From NCBI GenBank assembly GCA_019084245.1, contig JAHRFE010000028.1:1-64000 (forward strand): 64,000 nucleotides of DNA. The letters are read 5' to 3'. The translations under genes and the position numbers were made by a program. Below, piece by piece: positions 17,587 through 27,804 of the stretch. The notes under the pieces are model-generated. The model was not told where the DNA came from. It saw only the letters and a program-made list of their open reading frames with translations, and ran no database searches. Source of the DNA: Hoeflea sp. Lineage in GTDB: Bacteria; Pseudomonadota; Alphaproteobacteria; Rhizobiales; Rhizobiaceae. How positions within the stretch are numbered: position 1 is the first letter of the stretch; every line of letters begins with the position of its first letter.

Positions 17587-19278
17587 TCAGGCTGCTTCGC
17601 TGGAGGCCCAGCTGCGAAGGATCTTGGCCGCGCGCTCTTCGTTGATCTCGACCATACGGGCAAGACGCCGTTCCGGACCTTCCTTGACGCGGCGGTTGAA
17701 GGTGCCGGATTCTTCCATGTCGAGTTCCGAATCGCCTTCCTCGCCAAATCCGAAATCCGCGCCGAAGCCTTCCATCGGCATGGCGTTGCCGCCGCCAAGC
17801 GCCGCCGGTGAAAAATCGGGCAGTTCCAGGCCGTCTTCCATCCCGTCTTCGATCTCGTTGACGCCGCCGGCAAGCACTCCTGTGTTGCGGAGCAATGGCC
17901 GGAAGCCAAACAGGATGAGCAGGACTGCCACAGTGATGAAGGCAATGGCGTTGATGATGGTGCCCAGTTGGGTCTGCAGGGTGTCGACAAAACCCGGTTT
18001 CGTTGCATCGTCGATGAGCAGTTCGCTCGCCAGGAATTCCATCGTGGTGACCGAGGCGCGATCCCCCCGTTCGACATTCACGCCTGCGGCTGTGGCCACG
18101 ACCTGCTCAAGCTCCGCAATATAGGCTGCGACCTGTTCGGGGGTCGGCGTCCCGCCAAGCATGGTGTTGATCCGGTCCTTGTTGACCACGACAGCGATCG
18201 ACAATCCTTCGATCGCGTAGCTGTTGCGGACCGTGGACACGGTTTTCGAGTTGATTTCGAAATTGGTCTGTTCTTCCTTGCGTTCCGTCAACTCGCTGGA
18301 TTGGGGTCCCTCGCCTCCGGCAGCGCCGGGATTCTGATCGGGAATGTTCTGCTGAACGGTCGCGGGAGCGTCGGTGGAAGACTGGTTTGACGACTGGTTT
18401 TCCCGGGTCACGCGGATCGAGCGCTCTACCCGGGATTCCGGATCGTAGACGGTTTCCTGGATCTGCTGGCTGTCGGTGTTGACCTCGGCATTGACGCTGG
18501 CCCGGAAGTTGTCGATTCCAAGAAACGGCGTCAGCGCCTTTTCGATGTTGGCCTCGACTTCATTCTGAACCAGTTGGACGATGGAGAGCGACCTGTTGAG
18601 GTTCGAGTTTGAGAAATCGTCTCCGGCGGCAAGCAATTTGCCGGTCGCGTCGAGCACGGTCACTTCATCGACATTCAGGCCCGGCACGGATGCGGCAACC
18701 AGATGCCGGATCGAATCCGCCGTGCGCGGCGCGAGATTATTGCCCGTGCGCACCATTACCGAGGCGGACGGCCGCTGATCGCCACGCCGGAAGTTGCCGC
18801 GGTCAGCCATGACGATGTGGACCCGCGCCGCCGAAATGCCGTTGATGGCCTGAATGGTCCGGGCGATTTCGCCCTCGAGCGCACGAACCCGGGTGATCTC
18901 CTGCATGAAGCTGGTCAGACCGAGCGATCCAACCTGATCGAACAGTTCATAGCCGGCGGTGTTCGAGGATGGCAATCCTCGTTCAGCGAGCAGCATTCGC
19001 GCCCGGCCGGTCAGGCCGGCTGGAACCGTGACGGATGACCCGTCTGCGCCGGTGGCAAAATCGATGTTTGCTTCGGCGAGCACCAGGCTGATCTGATTGA
19101 CGTCCTCCCCGGTGAGGCCGATATACAGCGTCTCGCGGGTTGGCTTGTTGAGAAAGATCGCCGAGCCGATGATAAGCATCACGGCCAGGGCGCCAACGAC
19201 GCCGAGCGCCATCAGTCTCGCCTGCCCCAGGCCCGCCAGGTTCTTGGAAATTAGTGTCAGCTGGTTCAACAGACTCAT
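17587..19278 (-). CDS. fliF: Flagellar MS-ring protein FliF
   Basis: FliF forms the MS-ring, the base on which the rotor and export gate assemble. The 563-residue product has a first membrane helix at about 22-44, the periplasmic ring-building domains (FATGADGSSVTVPAGLTGRA, YELFDQVGSLGLTSFMQEIT, RVRALEGEIARTIQAINGIS), a second helix at about 440-465, and a C-terminal FliG-binding tail (PERRLARMVEINEERAAKIL). It is the last gene of the chemotaxis operon, 141 nt after cheT, as in Sinorhizobium. A strong terminator follows. Confidence 0.96.
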   Translation of the reverse strand: MSLLNQLTLISKNLAGLGQARLMALGVVGALAVMLIIGSAIFLNKPTRETLYIGLTGEDVNQISLVLAEANIDFATGADGSSVTVPAGLTGRARMLLAERGLPSSNTAGYELFDQVGSLGLTSFMQEITRVRALEGEIARTIQAINGISAARVHIVMADRGNFRRGDQRPSASVMVRTGNNLAPRTADSIRHLVAASVPGLNVDEVTVLDATGKLLAAGDDFSNSNLNRSLSIVQLVQNEVEANIEKALTPFLGIDNFRASVNAEVNTDSQQIQETVYDPESRVERSIRVTRENQSSNQSSTDAPATVQQNIPDQNPGAAGGEGPQSSELTERKEEQTNFEINSKTVSTVRNSYAIEGLSIAVVVNKDRINTMLGGTPTPEQVAAYIAELEQVVATAAGVNVERGDRASVTTMEFLASELLIDDATKPGFVDTLQTQLGTIINAIAFITVAVLLILFGFRPLLRNTGVLAGGVNEIEDGMEDGLELPDFSPAALGGGNAMPMEGFGADFGFGEEGDSELDMEESGTFNRRVKEGPERRLARMVEINEERAAKILRSWASSEAA

Positions 19279-19419
19279 TCTGTATCCGCGCTCAAAAGGG
19301 TAAAGCCGGCCAGGATGACCGATGGGGTCAACCTAGGCTTTGAAACTTGCGCGAAAGTGGTCTGGGGCCGGCCATGCCACGCGGTCCGTCAAATGGGCGA
19401 TGGATCGCGGCGGCGGACG

Positions 19420-19812
19420 TCAGAAGAACTCGAGATCGCCAGAGGCTTTCTGATAGATTTCGGCGGACGGCGCGGCATGTATCGAGGCTTTCAGACGTCG
19501 CTTCATGTCTTCCAGGGTGATCAGATTGAGCGCGGTTGTAATGTCGATCAGATGATCGGAATCGAGCCGCTCGCCTATGCCGTCGATAAAACCTGCCAGG
19601 CCGCGGGCTTTCTGAACGGCAAGGTCGATGCCCTGCATCACCCGCATGTGATCAGGAGACGCAAGAAATTCGGTAGAGCGGCCATTGGACAGCAACGGCT
19701 CAAGCCGTTCGATCAGCTCGGCGACATCGACAAGCTCCGAACTGATGCGCGCCATCACGTCATTCAAGGGTTCGTGAAGGTTGCCGCCGGGGTCAATAGG
19801 CGATTTCGTCAT
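19420..19812 (-). CDS. cheT: Chemotaxis-operon protein CheT
   Basis: This 130-residue soluble protein lies between cheD and fliF, the position of the Sinorhizobium cheT (formerly orf10) gene. It is predicted all-helical: EPLNDVMARISSELVDVAEL, then IERLEPLLSNGRSTEF, and MRVMQGIDLAVQKARGLAGF. A CheZ-like four-helix or HPt-like fold is possible but not shown. The C-terminus is SGDLEFF, closely similar to the CheD terminus (TSIEFF). The start lies 11 nt from the cheD stop. The name rests on position and overall resemblance. Confidence 0.75.
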   Translation of the reverse strand: MTKSPIDPGGNLHEPLNDVMARISSELVDVAELIERLEPLLSNGRSTEFLASPDHMRVMQGIDLAVQKARGLAGFIDGIGERLDSDHLIDITTALNLITLEDMKRRLKASIHAAPSAEIYQKASGDLEFF

Positions 19813-19823
19813 GGGCGGACTCC

Positions 19824-20378
19824 TTAGAAAAACTCGATCGACGTGTCCGCCGGCTTCGGTACAACAATTCTGGTCGGCGCCGTTTCAAGCGCCACGGTTT
19901 TCTGTGTTTCCGCTCCGGACAGCGGGTACTGGCGGGCGCGACCGCTCACAGGATAATATTCCAGCTTGCGCCCTACATCTCCGCCGGTGTTGCTGCCAAC
20001 GATGCGAATGCCCTCGTCACTCAGGAACTGGTGCGCAAATTCAGCGTTCTTCTCCCCGACATTGGAAAATCCGGTAATCGTTTTGGCGCCGCCGATGATC
20101 TTGGCCTCCAAGCGCTCACGCCGGGCGCCCTGCTTCAACAGGCCGTTGATCAGCAGTTCCATAAGGTGAACGCCATATCTGGTCGCTTCGCCGCCCGATC
20201 CGTTGCTCTGGCCAGGCAGCAGGAAGTGGTTCATGCCCCCGACACCGGCAACCGGATCGCGCATGCATGCGGCGATACAGGAACCCAGAATCGTCGAAAG
20301 CACCACCTCAGGGTCGTTGGTGACTTTGAATTCACCCTGAATGACGTGGATCCTGCGAAACTGAACATCGGCTGTCAC
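19824..20378 (-). CDS. cheD: Chemoreceptor glutamine deamidase CheD
   Basis: CheD deamidates glutamines in chemoreceptors. The 184-residue product contains the catalytic Cys34 in [13 protein letters not shown] and His51 in [10 protein letters not shown], the two key family residues. Further conserved blocks are [20 protein letters not shown] and KIIGGAKTI. The C-terminus TSIEFF resembles that of CheT next door. It overlaps cheY2 by 4 nt. Confidence 0.94.
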   Translation of the reverse strand: MTADVQFRRIHVIQGEFKVTNDPEVVLSTILGSCIAACMRDPVAGVGGMNHFLLPGQSNGSGGEATRYGVHLMELLINGLLKQGARRERLEAKIIGGAKTITGFSNVGEKNAEFAHQFLSDEGIRIVGSNTGGDVGRKLEYYPVSGRARQYPLSGAETQKTVALETAPTRIVVPKPADTSIEFF

Positions 20379-20767
20379 TTGAGCGCCCCAAACACCGCCT
20401 CGATGGCCGCTTTCATCTTTTCAATGGTGAAGGGCTTGGCCAGAACGTTGTTTGCGCCGAGTGCGGCGGCCTTTTGCACCAAGGCCCTGTCGCCCTGTGC
20501 GGTCAGCATGATGAATGCCGCCCGCTTGGTTGCAGGATTGCTGCGAACCGCCTGCAGCAGACCCAGACCATCCATTTTCGGCATGTTGAAGTCCGAAATG
20601 ACCAGATGGTGCGGTTGCTGGCTCATGATCTTGGCGCCTTGCTCACCATCTCCGGCCACCGTGATCTGGGTGAACCCGAGCTGCTGAAGCGCATCGCCGA
20701 GCAGGAGCCGGCTGGTCACCTGATCATCAACTATGAGAACCTTGATCTTTTGTGCAATGGACATCAT
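20375..20767 (-). CDS. cheY2: Chemotaxis response regulator CheY2
   Basis: This is a single-domain receiver of 130 residues. It has the acidic pair D14-D15 (VLIVDDQ), the phosphoacceptor D59 ([12 protein letters not shown]) and the conserved Lys in NVLAKPF. In Sinorhizobium the equivalent gene between cheB and cheD is the main motor-controlling CheY2, while CheY1 acts as a phosphate sink, and I infer the same roles here from position. Two ATGs at 20767 and 20764 are possible, and the first overlaps the cheB stop. Confidence 0.92.
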   Translation of the reverse strand: MMSIAQKIKVLIVDDQVTSRLLLGDALQQLGFTQITVAGDGEQGAKIMSQQPHHLVISDFNMPKMDGLGLLQAVRSNPATKRAAFIMLTAQGDRALVQKAAALGANNVLAKPFTIEKMKAAIEAVFGALK

Positions 20768-21831
20768 GCGACCCTATCTTTGCGAGAGGTTGTTGTTGTG
20801 GATTTGAGGATTTCCTCGCCAATCAGATTTAGCGGCAACTGGATTCCGACCGCGCCGATCTCTTGAGCAACCCGCGGCATTCCGTAGACCACGCAGGTTT
20901 TTTCATTCTGCCCGATGGTCGTGGCGCCGGCCTGACGCATCTTGAGAAGGCCTGCGGCGCCGTCCCGGCCCATGCCGGTCAGGATGATCCCGACGGCCTT
21001 CGCACCGGCGAGCGTGGAAACGGAATTGAACAGGACATCGACCGATGGCCGGTGACCATTGACGGGATCGCCATCGGTGAGAATGCACCGCGGCGCCAAC
21101 GCATTGGAAATTTCCAGGTGACGCGTACCGCCGGGAGCCAGATAGATCCGGCCGATCTCCAGCCGGTCGCCATCTTCGGCTTCCTTGACCTGCGGCGCGC
21201 AAAGCCGGTTGAGACGTTCGGCAAAGCTCTTGGTGAAGGTTGCCGGCATGTGCTGGGTAATGACTGTTGGCGGGCAATTGGCGGGAAACTTGGTCAGAAC
21301 CGCAATCAGCGCTTCGACGCCACCGGTGGATGCGCCGATGGCGATGATCTTGCGGGACGGCTGATAGTCGCTGGGCGCCGCATAGGCCGGCGCCGATGGC
21401 GCGGAATGATCTGCCGCTCCCGGATCAGGGCGGTGACGGTGCGAGCGCGCGGCAGCCTTGACCGTTTCCGCAAGGCCGGAAAAAGGCGAAGGATCGCCCG
21501 GCAACGGCTTGCCGACGCAGTCGAAGGCGCCAAGTTCCAGCGCCGCCAGGGTGGCTTCCGCGCCCCTGTTGGTCAGCGTCGACACCATGATCACCGGCAT
21601 TGGCCTCAGTTTCATGATCTTGTCGAGAAACTCGATGCCGTTCATGTTCGGCATTTCGACATCGAGCGTTATCACGTCCGGATTGAGCTGCTTGATGGCA
21701 TTGCGGGCTTCCATCGCGTCCCCGGCCTCGCCGACGACGTCAATACCCGGATCGCTTCGAAGCACAGCCTTGATCAGGCCACGCATGGTGGGCGAATCGT
21801 CGACAACAAGTACACGCGCTTGTGCTGTCAT
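20764..21831 (-). CDS. cheB: Chemoreceptor methylesterase CheB
   Basis: CheB demethylates and deamidates chemoreceptors when phosphorylated. The 355-residue product has an N-terminal receiver (D11-D12, phosphoacceptor D57 in VITLDVEMP) and a C-terminal methylesterase domain with catalytic Ser168 (IGASTGG), His194 (ITQHMP) and an Asp in [10 protein letters not shown]. The linker at about 125-158 is Ala/Pro/His-rich. It starts 5 nt after the cheR stop and overlaps cheY2. Confidence 0.96.
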   Translation of the reverse strand: MTAQARVLVVDDSPTMRGLIKAVLRSDPGIDVVGEAGDAMEARNAIKQLNPDVITLDVEMPNMNGIEFLDKIMKLRPMPVIMVSTLTNRGAEATLAALELGAFDCVGKPLPGDPSPFSGLAETVKAAARSHRHRPDPGAADHSAPSAPAYAAPSDYQPSRKIIAIGASTGGVEALIAVLTKFPANCPPTVITQHMPATFTKSFAERLNRLCAPQVKEAEDGDRLEIGRIYLAPGGTRHLEISNALAPRCILTDGDPVNGHRPSVDVLFNSVSTLAGAKAVGIILTGMGRDGAAGLLKMRQAGATTIGQNEKTCVVYGMPRVAQEIGAVGIQLPLNLIGEEILKSTTTTSRKDRVA

Positions 21832-21836
21832 GATCG

Positions 21837-22718
21837 TCAGATCCTCCCCTTATGGCGATAGGTGGTGATGGCGGTGTTGTCGAAACGGTCCTTTCCCTCC
21901 CCGGAAAGACGTTCGGAATGACCGATGTAGAGATGCCCGCCCGGCGGCAGCAGATCCGCATACCGGACCCAGATCTTGGCCTGGGTCGGTTCGTCGAAAT
22001 AGATCACCACGTTGCGGCAGAAGATGACGTCGAAGGGGCCGCGAAACGGCCACTGGGCCATCAGGTTGAGTTCGCGGAACGAGATCAGCTGCTTGACCTG
22101 ATCGCCTACCTGCCACCGCTTCTCTGGCGTTTGCGTGAACCATTGCTTGCGCATAGCCGCATCGACCGTTTCAATCGACTGGCCGTCATAAATCCCGGCC
22201 TTGGCCTGGGCGATGATCTTCGGATCGATGTCGGTGGCGAGAATGCGGATGTCGAGGGTCGCGGCATTGGGCGCCATGCCGAGAATCGTCAGGGCGATCG
22301 AGTAGGGCTCCTGTCCATCCGAACATCCCGCGGACCATATCCGGACCCGGCCACCGGCCTTGGCGCGGGTCAGAAGACCCGGCAAGACTTCCGTGCGAAG
22401 ATGGTCGAAATGATGGTTCTCGCGGAAGAAACGGGTGAAATTGGTGGTCAGAAAGCTCAGCATTTCGCGGCGCTCGGCGGCGCCATCCGAGGAACTGACC
22501 AAGGCACAGTAGTCCTTGAAGCTTGCCAGTCCGATCTGGCGGAGCCGCTTGGAAAGGCGCGAATAGACAAGCGACGCCTTGGTCTCGTTGAGTGCAATGC
22601 CTGCATCGGAATAGATCATGGCGGCAATTTCGGAGAGATCCTTGCGCGTGAGCGGGTATTCCCCGTTCACGAGGCAATCATCTGGCCGGCCTGACTGGAG
22701 TATGGCTGCGGCGCTCAT
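21837..22718 (-). CDS. cheR: Chemoreceptor methyltransferase CheR
   Basis: CheR methylates glutamates in chemoreceptors using S-adenosylmethionine. The 293-residue product has the N-terminal helical domain ([20 protein letters not shown]), [17 protein letters not shown], the SAM-binding loop [17 protein letters not shown], and [20 protein letters not shown]. All conserved CheR blocks are present. The start overlaps the cheW stop by 4 nt. Confidence 0.96.
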   Translation of the reverse strand: MSAAAILQSGRPDDCLVNGEYPLTRKDLSEIAAMIYSDAGIALNETKASLVYSRLSKRLRQIGLASFKDYCALVSSSDGAAERREMLSFLTTNFTRFFRENHHFDHLRTEVLPGLLTRAKAGGRVRIWSAGCSDGQEPYSIALTILGMAPNAATLDIRILATDIDPKIIAQAKAGIYDGQSIETVDAAMRKQWFTQTPEKRWQVGDQVKQLISFRELNLMAQWPFRGPFDVIFCRNVVIYFDEPTQAKIWVRYADLLPPGGHLYIGHSERLSGEGKDRFDNTAITTYRHKGRI

Positions 22719-23170
22719 GCTGCCTCGCTTTCAATGGACCCGAAAAGGGCGTTAAGTTGGATGAGGCAAACCATGCGGCCCTCGATCGGGATGATGCCCT
22801 GGACAAAGTCCCGGTCCATTTCCTTGCTGACGTCCGGCGGCGGCTGAATGTCGGTGGCGGGCACCGTCAAGATGTCCGACACCGAATCGACCAGCAGTCC
22901 GACAAACTGCTTGCCGATCTGAATGACGATGATGACATGGCGTTCGGAAGGATCGGTCGGCTCCATTCCCAGTCTCAGGGACATGTCCATGACCGGCAGG
23001 ACCACGCCGCGCAGGTTGATCACACCTCGGACATAACCGGGTGAATGCGGCAGGGGTGTCGCGGGCGTCCATCCGCGAATTTCGCGCACAGCCATGACTT
23101 CGACGCAGAACTCCTGGTCGCCAATCGTGAACGCGATCAATTCGCACATGTCGTTGTCGGAAACCCGCAT
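22715..23170 (-). CDS. cheW: Chemotaxis coupling protein CheW
   Basis: CheW links chemoreceptors to CheA. The 151-residue single SH3-like-domain protein has the family motifs FCVEVMAVREIRGWTPATPL, GYVRGVINLRGVVLPVMD and GLLVDSVSDILTV. I placed the start at ATG 23170, which has a strong GAGGGAGG upstream. A TTG six codons earlier (23188) overlapping cheA is less likely. It lies between cheA and cheR. Confidence 0.95.
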   Translation of the reverse strand: MRVSDNDMCELIAFTIGDQEFCVEVMAVREIRGWTPATPLPHSPGYVRGVINLRGVVLPVMDMSLRLGMEPTDPSERHVIIVIQIGKQFVGLLVDSVSDILTVPATDIQPPPDVSKEMDRDFVQGIIPIEGRMVCLIQLNALFGSIESEAA

Positions 23171-23184
23171 CAATCCACCCTCCC

Positions 23185-25491
23185 TCAACCGGTCGCCGAA
23201 AGCGTCATTTCGGAGCTCAGGGCATGGCCGCGGGACGCGGTAACCACCGCATCCACGTCAAGGATCAGCGCCACCCTGCCGTCGCCGAGAATGGTCGCCG
23301 CGGCGATGCCCGGAACGTTGGTGTAGTTGGCCTCAAGGCTCTTGATGACGACCTGCCGCTGGCCCTGGATCGCATCGACCATGAGCGCCCGCTGGCCGCC
23401 ACCCTCGGATTCCACCAGCAGAGCGACACCGTCGATCGGATTGGCGAGGTCGGGGCGGAAGTTGAGGATATGCCCGACATCGATCAAAGGACAGAAGGTA
23501 TCGCGGATCGCGATGAGCCGCTGGGTCGGCCCGAAGGCGTGTATGTCTTTCTTTTCGGGCTGCAGGGTTTCGACAATGGCGGTGAGCGGCACCACCAGGG
23601 TCTGGTTTGCGACCGTGACCACCATGCCGTCAAGAACCGCGAGGGTCAGCGGCAGGCTCATGGTGAAGACCGAGCCCTTGCCTGGCTTCGACGTGATCGA
23701 AATGCGACCGCCCAACTGCTGGATCGAGCGCTTGACCACATCCATGCCCACGCCGCGGCCGGAAATGTCCGACAGCTTTTCAGCCGTCGAGAAGCCGGGG
23801 TGGAAGATCAGGTTGTCGATCTCCTCGTCGCTGAGATTGGAATCCGGCGCGATGAGGCCATTCTCGATGGCCTTGGAACGAACACGCTCGCGATTGATGC
23901 CGGCGCCATCGTCGGCGATTTCGATGACAATGCGGCCGGAACGGTGCTTGGCGGTCAGGCGCAGGACGCCTTCGGCATTCTTGCCGAGCGCAAGGCGCTT
24001 CTCGGGTGTTTCCAGCCCGTGATCAACCGCATTGCGGATCATGTGCGTCAACGGCTCGGCGAGCTTGTCAATGACGGTCTTGTCAACCTCGGTGTTCTCG
24101 CCTTCGGTGACCAGGCGCACATTCTTGCCGGTCATGTCGGCAATTTCGCGAACAATGCGGCCCATGCGCTGGAATACCGGTTTGACCGGCTGCGCACGGA
24201 TTGCCATCACGCTGTCCTGGATCTCCCGGGTCAGCTGCTGCAGTTCCTCGAGGCCGAGATTGATTGCCGACGAACCGCCGGTTTCGTTCTCGACCACGCT
24301 TTGCGCCAGCATCGCCTGGTTGATGACAAGTTCGCCAACCAGGTTGATGAGCCGGTCGACCCGGTCCAGATCAACCCGGATCGTCTGGGGTGCGGCGGGA
24401 ACGGCTGCGACTGTGGCGTCCTTCTTTTCCGCTTCAGCGGCAATCGCCTTTTCAGCCCGGGGAAGGCTTGGCGGCGCCAGTGGCGCGTCCTCGGCGGGAT
24501 TGGCTGCGGGCTCGGCAACAGCCGGTGCAGGCATGCTGACGACAACAGCGGGTTCGGCTGCCGCGACCGGCATGGCCGGCTCGTCATCAAGCATGGAAAG
24601 GTCGAACGGCACCGGCGCCATCGGCTGGTCCTCGCCCAACACGGTCTGGGCGGCAAACGCCTCTTCATCGGCGCCCGGCGTGACCTCGAACATGCAATCC
24701 CATTCGGCGAATTCAAAGACATGGCGAATGGCGTCTTCGTCCTTGTCGGTCTCGACGCGGATCAGCCAGGAGAAGTATGCGCCTTCCGGATCCAGTTGAT
24801 CGATCGGGGGAAGCGTGTCGGTTTCGCAACGGACCTGAAGATCGCCGACCTTGGCAAGATCACGCAAAAGCAGAACGGCTTCATTGCCCTTGGCATAGAG
24901 ATCGGACCGGGGCTTGAAGCGCACCGTGAACACGGACCGTCCGCCGCCACCGGCTTCCACCGGGCTGGCAGCGTCGTCTTCATCGCCAAAATCGTCGAAG
25001 CTGAACGGAACCGGCTGAAAACCGCTGTCTTCGGCAGGTTCCGGGGCTGCGGCTGCGGGTGCCTCCTGCTTGGCCGGCTCGGCTGCCGGAGCCGCCACGG
25101 GCAAGGGCGTGCCCTTGGCAAAGGCTTCAAGTTCCTTGACCAGGACCGATGTGCGGGATTTGTCGATGCTGCCGCCATCGCGGGATGCGGCAGTGAGATC
25201 GGCAAGAACATCGGCCGACTTCAGCATCACCTTGAGCAAATCAGAAGAAGTCTGAAGCTTGTTGGATCGAACGCAATCAAGTGTCGTCTCAAACACGTGA
25301 GCGAAGGCGACGAGCTCATCAAGTCCGAAGGCGCCGGCGCCGCCCTTGATCGAGTGCACCGCACGAAACACCGCATTGACCGTTTCCGGATCGGAGTCGC
25401 CGTCATTGATTCTGAGCAGACCGGATTCCAGTTCGGCGAGTTGCTCCTCGCATTCCTGGAAAAAGATCTCCTTGATTTCATTCATATCCAT
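23185..25491 (-). CDS. cheA: Chemotaxis histidine kinase CheA
   Basis: CheA is the central kinase of the pathway. The 768-residue product has an HPt domain with phosphorylated His46 (VHSIKGGAGAFG), a Pro/Ala-rich linker, a CheY-binding region (about 190-290), a second long Ala/Pro linker, the dimerisation helix pair, the ATPase domain with N-box HMIRNAVDHGLE and G-box IADDGAGI, and a C-terminal CheW-like domain (from about 625). It is transcribed after cheY1 with a 13-nt gap. The length is within the range of rhizobial CheA proteins. Confidence 0.97.
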   Translation of the reverse strand: MDMNEIKEIFFQECEEQLAELESGLLRINDGDSDPETVNAVFRAVHSIKGGAGAFGLDELVAFAHVFETTLDCVRSNKLQTSSDLLKVMLKSADVLADLTAASRDGGSIDKSRTSVLVKELEAFAKGTPLPVAAPAAEPAKQEAPAAAAPEPAEDSGFQPVPFSFDDFGDEDDAASPVEAGGGGRSVFTVRFKPRSDLYAKGNEAVLLLRDLAKVGDLQVRCETDTLPPIDQLDPEGAYFSWLIRVETDKDEDAIRHVFEFAEWDCMFEVTPGADEEAFAAQTVLGEDQPMAPVPFDLSMLDDEPAMPVAAAEPAVVVSMPAPAVAEPAANPAEDAPLAPPSLPRAEKAIAAEAEKKDATVAAVPAAPQTIRVDLDRVDRLINLVGELVINQAMLAQSVVENETGGSSAINLGLEELQQLTREIQDSVMAIRAQPVKPVFQRMGRIVREIADMTGKNVRLVTEGENTEVDKTVIDKLAEPLTHMIRNAVDHGLETPEKRLALGKNAEGVLRLTAKHRSGRIVIEIADDGAGINRERVRSKAIENGLIAPDSNLSDEEIDNLIFHPGFSTAEKLSDISGRGVGMDVVKRSIQQLGGRISITSKPGKGSVFTMSLPLTLAVLDGMVVTVANQTLVVPLTAIVETLQPEKKDIHAFGPTQRLIAIRDTFCPLIDVGHILNFRPDLANPIDGVALLVESEGGGQRALMVDAIQGQRQVVIKSLEANYTNVPGIAAATILGDGRVALILDVDAVVTASRGHALSSEMTLSATG

Positions 25492-25504
25492 GGGACAGAT
25501 CCTG

Positions 25505-25870
25505 TCAGGCGGTTACACGCTCAATTGCTGCGATCAGCTTGGAGGGATCGAAGGGCTTGACGATCCAGCCCGTCGCACCGGCCTCGCGGGCACGGTTCTT
25601 TTTTTCTGCGTCGCTTTCCGTCGTCAGCACCAGGATGGGGATCGCCCGGAAACGTTCGTTCTGGCGCACGCCTTCAATGAAGCCGAAGCCGTCCAGCCTT
25701 GGCATATTGATGTCGGTGACGATGACGTCCGGATTGGACTCCTCGAGCACTTCCAGGCCTTCGATGCCGTCTTCGGCCTGCACCGTTTCAAAGCCGGCAT
25801 TGGTAAGGGTCACCAGCAACATGTTGCGGATGGTTCGCGAGTCATCGACCGTGAGAACCTTCTTCTTCAT
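25505..25870 (-). CDS. cheY1: Chemotaxis response regulator CheY1
   Basis: This is a 121-residue receiver domain with the acidic pair D9-D10 (TVDDSRT), phosphoacceptor D53 (VIVTDINMPRLDG) and the Lys in IVKPFDPSKL. By position before cheA it corresponds to Sinorhizobium CheY1, which drains phosphate from CheA rather than driving the motor. That role is inferred from the conserved order. The start overlaps the cheS stop by 4 nt. Confidence 0.92.
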   Translation of the reverse strand: MKKKVLTVDDSRTIRNMLLVTLTNAGFETVQAEDGIEGLEVLEESNPDVIVTDINMPRLDGFGFIEGVRQNERFRAIPILVLTTESDAEKKNRAREAGATGWIVKPFDPSKLIAAIERVTA

Positions 25871-26166
25871 TTCAGTATCTCCTTTGGAAGCAGGGCTTCA
25901 TCCGAAATTCCCAGCAATTGCAATGTCTTGATGAATGCGTCTGAAGCCTGCCTAACCGTGAGGCTCTGCTCTTCGGCGCGCCAGCTCTTTGCGGCAGCCA
26001 GGAGAACCTGAACACATTGCGCCCCGACCCTGGTCACCTCGGATGCGTCGATGTCGATGTCCTCACCCTTGTGCGCGAGTACTTGTTCATGCAGCCTGCT
26101 GGCCGCGTTGAGGTCCAGCACCTCGGGCAGTTTGAGTATTTTCGCTGCTGCGTCGTTGGACGACAT
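25867..26166 (-). CDS. cheS: STAS-domain chemotaxis protein CheS
   Basis: This small STAS-domain protein of 99 residues has LPEVLDLNAASRLHEQVLAH and DIDIDASEVTRVGAQCVQVL, typical of the anti-sigma-antagonist fold. In Sinorhizobium the equivalent gene between the receptor gene and cheY1 is cheS, whose product binds CheA and increases its affinity for CheY1-P, promoting phosphate drain. I chose the ATG at 26166 with GAGG upstream. A GTG five codons earlier (26181) is possible. The gene name depends on position and size. Confidence 0.82.
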   Translation of the reverse strand: MSSNDAAAKILKLPEVLDLNAASRLHEQVLAHKGEDIDIDASEVTRVGAQCVQVLLAAAKSWRAEEQSLTVRQASDAFIKTLQLLGISDEALLPKEILK

Positions 26167-26226
26167 GTCAGATATCCTCACGTGTGAATGGGCTTATGCT
26201 GTTTGCCGCAGCCTTTTGATCTCGTG

Positions 26227-27804
26227 TCATCGGGCCAGCCTCCGCTGCGGAATGCGATCCTGCGTGCTCTGTGCCGGAGAAGTCCGGCCCGTCAGTTCCA
26301 CGCTCTGGAAGCCCGCGTGATGGGCCTGCCGGTGCAACCTTATCTGTTCGCCGAGTTCGGTGATCACCAGATGCAGATCCGCGCCGGTTTCGGACATGCC
26401 CGCCAGGCGCGCGCTGCCGGATGCGATCAGGCCCGCGGTTTGCCCGAGGGAAGCGGCGGAACTGGAAAGCTGCACAGCCTGGGTGTCCGCATCGGCGCCC
26501 ACGCCCGTTACCGATTGAGATATACGGCCAACCTGCTCGACCAACCCTGAGATGGCCGAACGGGTCTGGTCGACCAGGCCGACGCCGCGTCCGACATGGG
26601 ACTTGGCGTCGGAGACGAGGTCCTTGATTTCACTGGCAGCGCCCGCCGATCTTTGGGCAAGCGCGCGAACCTCGGTGGCGACGACCGCAAAGCCTCGGCC
26701 CGCATCACCTGCGCGCGCGGCCTCGATGCCGGCATTGAGTGCCAGGAGATTGGTCTGAAACGCGATTTCATCGATCACCGAGATGATCTTGCCGATTTGT
26801 TCGGCGGATCTTTCCACACCAGCCATCGCATCGATGGCGTTTTCAACAACCCTGTCGCCTGCCTCGGCGCTCTGGCGGGCCTCGGCGATCAGCGTCTCAG
26901 CCTTGCGGGCTGTCTCCGCGGTAAGGCGGATGCGGCCGGCAACCGCTGCAAGTGCGTCCTGCTCGCCGCCGATGGCGGCGCCGTGGCTGTCGATTTCCGC
27001 GCGGACCGATTCGATGTCGTCGCTCAGGCGCTGGGCCAGGGATTCGGCTTCCGAAAGCCGCGCAGCGGATGTCGCCACCAGATCTTCAAGGCGGCTGACG
27101 GCACGATTGAAATTATCCGCTACCCCATGGTGCGGTTCGATGCTTGCCGGCTCGACGCGCACTGACAGATCGCCGTCGGCCAGTTGCGCCAAGGCAGCGC
27201 CAAGGGTTGCTTCAACAAGTTCGCGCTCTGTGGCAATCGCGTTCTCGCGCTGTCGGGTCGATGTTCTGGTTTGCTCGCTGAGGCGGTGCGAGACCTGCAT
27301 GTCGATATCGATAAGTGCGGCCTTGACGACATCGACCAACCTGTCGGCCAGCAGATTGCGTTCGGCCCGGCCTGAAAACCTCTTGAATATCCCGGTGCGG
27401 CCTTCATCAACGAGGCGGCGGATGACCCGCTCCAGCACCAGCGCATGACCGCCGATCGACCAGCCGGAATCAAGGCCTATCTTCTGACGGACTTCGCCGA
27501 GAATAACCGAGCGATCGACATAGAGACCATCAAACCGGCCATCGGCGAGGATCGACCAATGCGCCACTTCGAGTTCTTCCAGCCTGTCGATCTGGCGGGC
27601 CGAGGTGAACAGCGAGGCGATTTCGGGGGTGTTCTGGAGCCGTTCGAAAAAGGCGGACAGCGCGATCCGGGCTTCGGATTCGATCATCGGCCGCATGGCG
27701 CGCAGGCGTTCGCGGCCTTCGGCATCGAAGGCGGTCAGTTCAAGACGCGCGCGCAGGCCGTCAGCGGCCGCCGCATCCCTCACCCTTGCCTGAACATGCC
27801 CCAC
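26227..27804 (-). CDS. Cytosolic globin-type methyl-accepting chemotaxis protein (IcpA-like)
   Basis: The 525-residue soluble chemoreceptor heads the che operon, the place of Sinorhizobium icpA. The N-terminal 30-180 matches the protoglobin/globin-coupled-sensor fold ([34 protein letters not shown]). No membrane helix is seen. The C-terminal signalling domain has the hairpin-tip signature [20 protein letters not shown] then [20 protein letters not shown]. At the place of the usual haem-binding His before IGL the sequence reads VRQKIGL, so haem binding is doubtful. The start is GTG at 27804 with GGGGTAA upstream. There is no C-terminal CheR-docking pentapeptide. Confidence 0.9.
   Translation of the reverse strand: MGHVQARVRDAAAADGLRARLELTAFDAEGRERLRAMRPMIESEARIALSAFFERLQNTPEIASLFTSARQIDRLEELEVAHWSILADGRFDGLYVDRSVILGEVRQKIGLDSGWSIGGHALVLERVIRRLVDEGRTGIFKRFSGRAERNLLADRLVDVVKAALIDIDMQVSHRLSEQTRTSTRQRENAIATERELVEATLGAALAQLADGDLSVRVEPASIEPHHGVADNFNRAVSRLEDLVATSAARLSEAESLAQRLSDDIESVRAEIDSHGAAIGGEQDALAAVAGRIRLTAETARKAETLIAEARQSAEAGDRVVENAIDAMAGVERSAEQIGKIISVIDEIAFQTNLLALNAGIEAARAGDAGRGFAVVATEVRALAQRSAGAASEIKDLVSDAKSHVGRGVGLVDQTRSAISGLVEQVGRISQSVTGVGADADTQAVQLSSSAASLGQTAGLIASGSARLAGMSETGADLHLVITELGEQIRLHRQAHHAGFQSVELTGRTSPAQSTQDRIPQRRLAR

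Noticed and set aside
23224-25560. A 778-codon open frame antisense to cheA
   Set aside because: It mirrors the GC-rich third-position bias of cheA, has no recognisable domain and no ribosome-binding site. CheA on the other strand is complete and conserved.
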